A DNA stretch of 5,935 nt from Smithella sp. D17. GTDB lineage: Bacteria; Desulfobacterota; Syntrophia; Syntrophales; Smithellaceae. The translations under genes and the position numbers were made by a program. Location: assembly GCA_000753945.1 (NCBI GenBank), contig JQOA01000050.1, forward strand, positions 4,226 to 10,160, read 5' to 3'. Positions 5,782-5,935 of the stretch are shown one piece after another (the stretch's first letter is position 1; each line of letters starts with the position of its first letter). Below the pieces are notes generated by a model. It made no database searches. It was not told the DNA's origin and saw nothing but the letters and a program-made list of their open reading frames with translations.

Positions 5782-5934
5782 ATGGGGAAATCGGTGCCTC
5801 TAAAAGCGCATCAGCAACTGGATAAAGCCGTGGATGCCGCCTACGGCAAAACAAATTTTCAGACCGAAGCCCAGCGCGTCGCGTTTTTATTTGAAATCCC
5901 GACTTTGACAGCAAAAAAAATAATATTCAGTTAA
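5782..5934 (+). pseudogene. Relic of the C-terminus of a second MmeI-like restriction gene
   Basis: Bases 5800-5895 align without gaps to 4756-4851 of the intact restriction gene: 82 of 96 bases match, with the last 33 identical. The frame is kept: LKAHQQLDKAVDAAYGKTNF differs from its counterpart at two of 20 positions, and 29 of 32 residues match overall. Of 11 changed codons 8 are synonymous, so the copies diverged under selection in two functional genes and this is not a fresh copy of the neighbour. Homology stops abruptly after GAA 5893-5895. An ATG at 5782 opens a 50-codon ORF ending in TAA 5932-5934, but there is no ribosome binding site and an in-frame stop sits at 5767. A functional small protein is unlikely. 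Confidence 0.75.
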
Positions 5935-5935
5935 A

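Noticed and set aside
5733..5790. Terminator after the antitoxin gene
   Set aside because: Only a 5-bp stem (TCAGA 5753-5757 with TCTGA 5765-5769) without a T-tract is present, which is too weak.

Overview
The window is bacterial DNA of mixed base composition. Genes are tightly packed with AGGAG-type ribosome binding sites. Nothing fixes the taxonomy. A B12-type radical SAM gene, a type IIL restriction-modification gene and a chromosomal toxin-antitoxin pair would fit a Gram-negative anaerobe such as a deltaproteobacterial lineage, but this is a weak inference.

Left part (1-1740): the 3' end of a large cobalamin-binding radical SAM gene whose start lies outside the window. It is followed by a 70-codon membrane ORF that looks like only the C-terminal tail of a DUF4239 (bestrophin-like) protein.

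Middle gap (1741-2178): about 440 bases without a convincing gene but rich in structure. It holds a cluster of three hairpins, a GC-rich hairpin that reads as an intrinsic terminator on the minus strand, a 13-bp palindrome on a possible plus-strand -10 box, and a possible minus-strand promoter. The promoter, structured body and terminator together make a plausible, undescribed minus-strand small RNA of about 195 nt, divergent from the restriction gene. This is a hypothesis built from sequence patterns only.

Right part (2179-5934): a complete 913-residue MmeI-like restriction-modification enzyme, with nuclease, methyltransferase and target recognition in one chain. Its recognition segment is clearly more AT-rich than the rest of the gene. 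Next comes a toxin-first type II toxin-antitoxin operon (Gp49/HigB-like toxin, XRE antitoxin) with a perfect -35 box and a 9+2+9 palindrome in its promoter. Just after it lies a 96-bp relic of the C-terminus of a second MmeI-family gene, 85% identical to the intact one.

Together the right part looks like a small, rearranged defence or addiction module. A self-contained restriction enzyme has a toxin-antitoxin pair directly behind it, and debris of a second enzyme of the same family lies beyond that.
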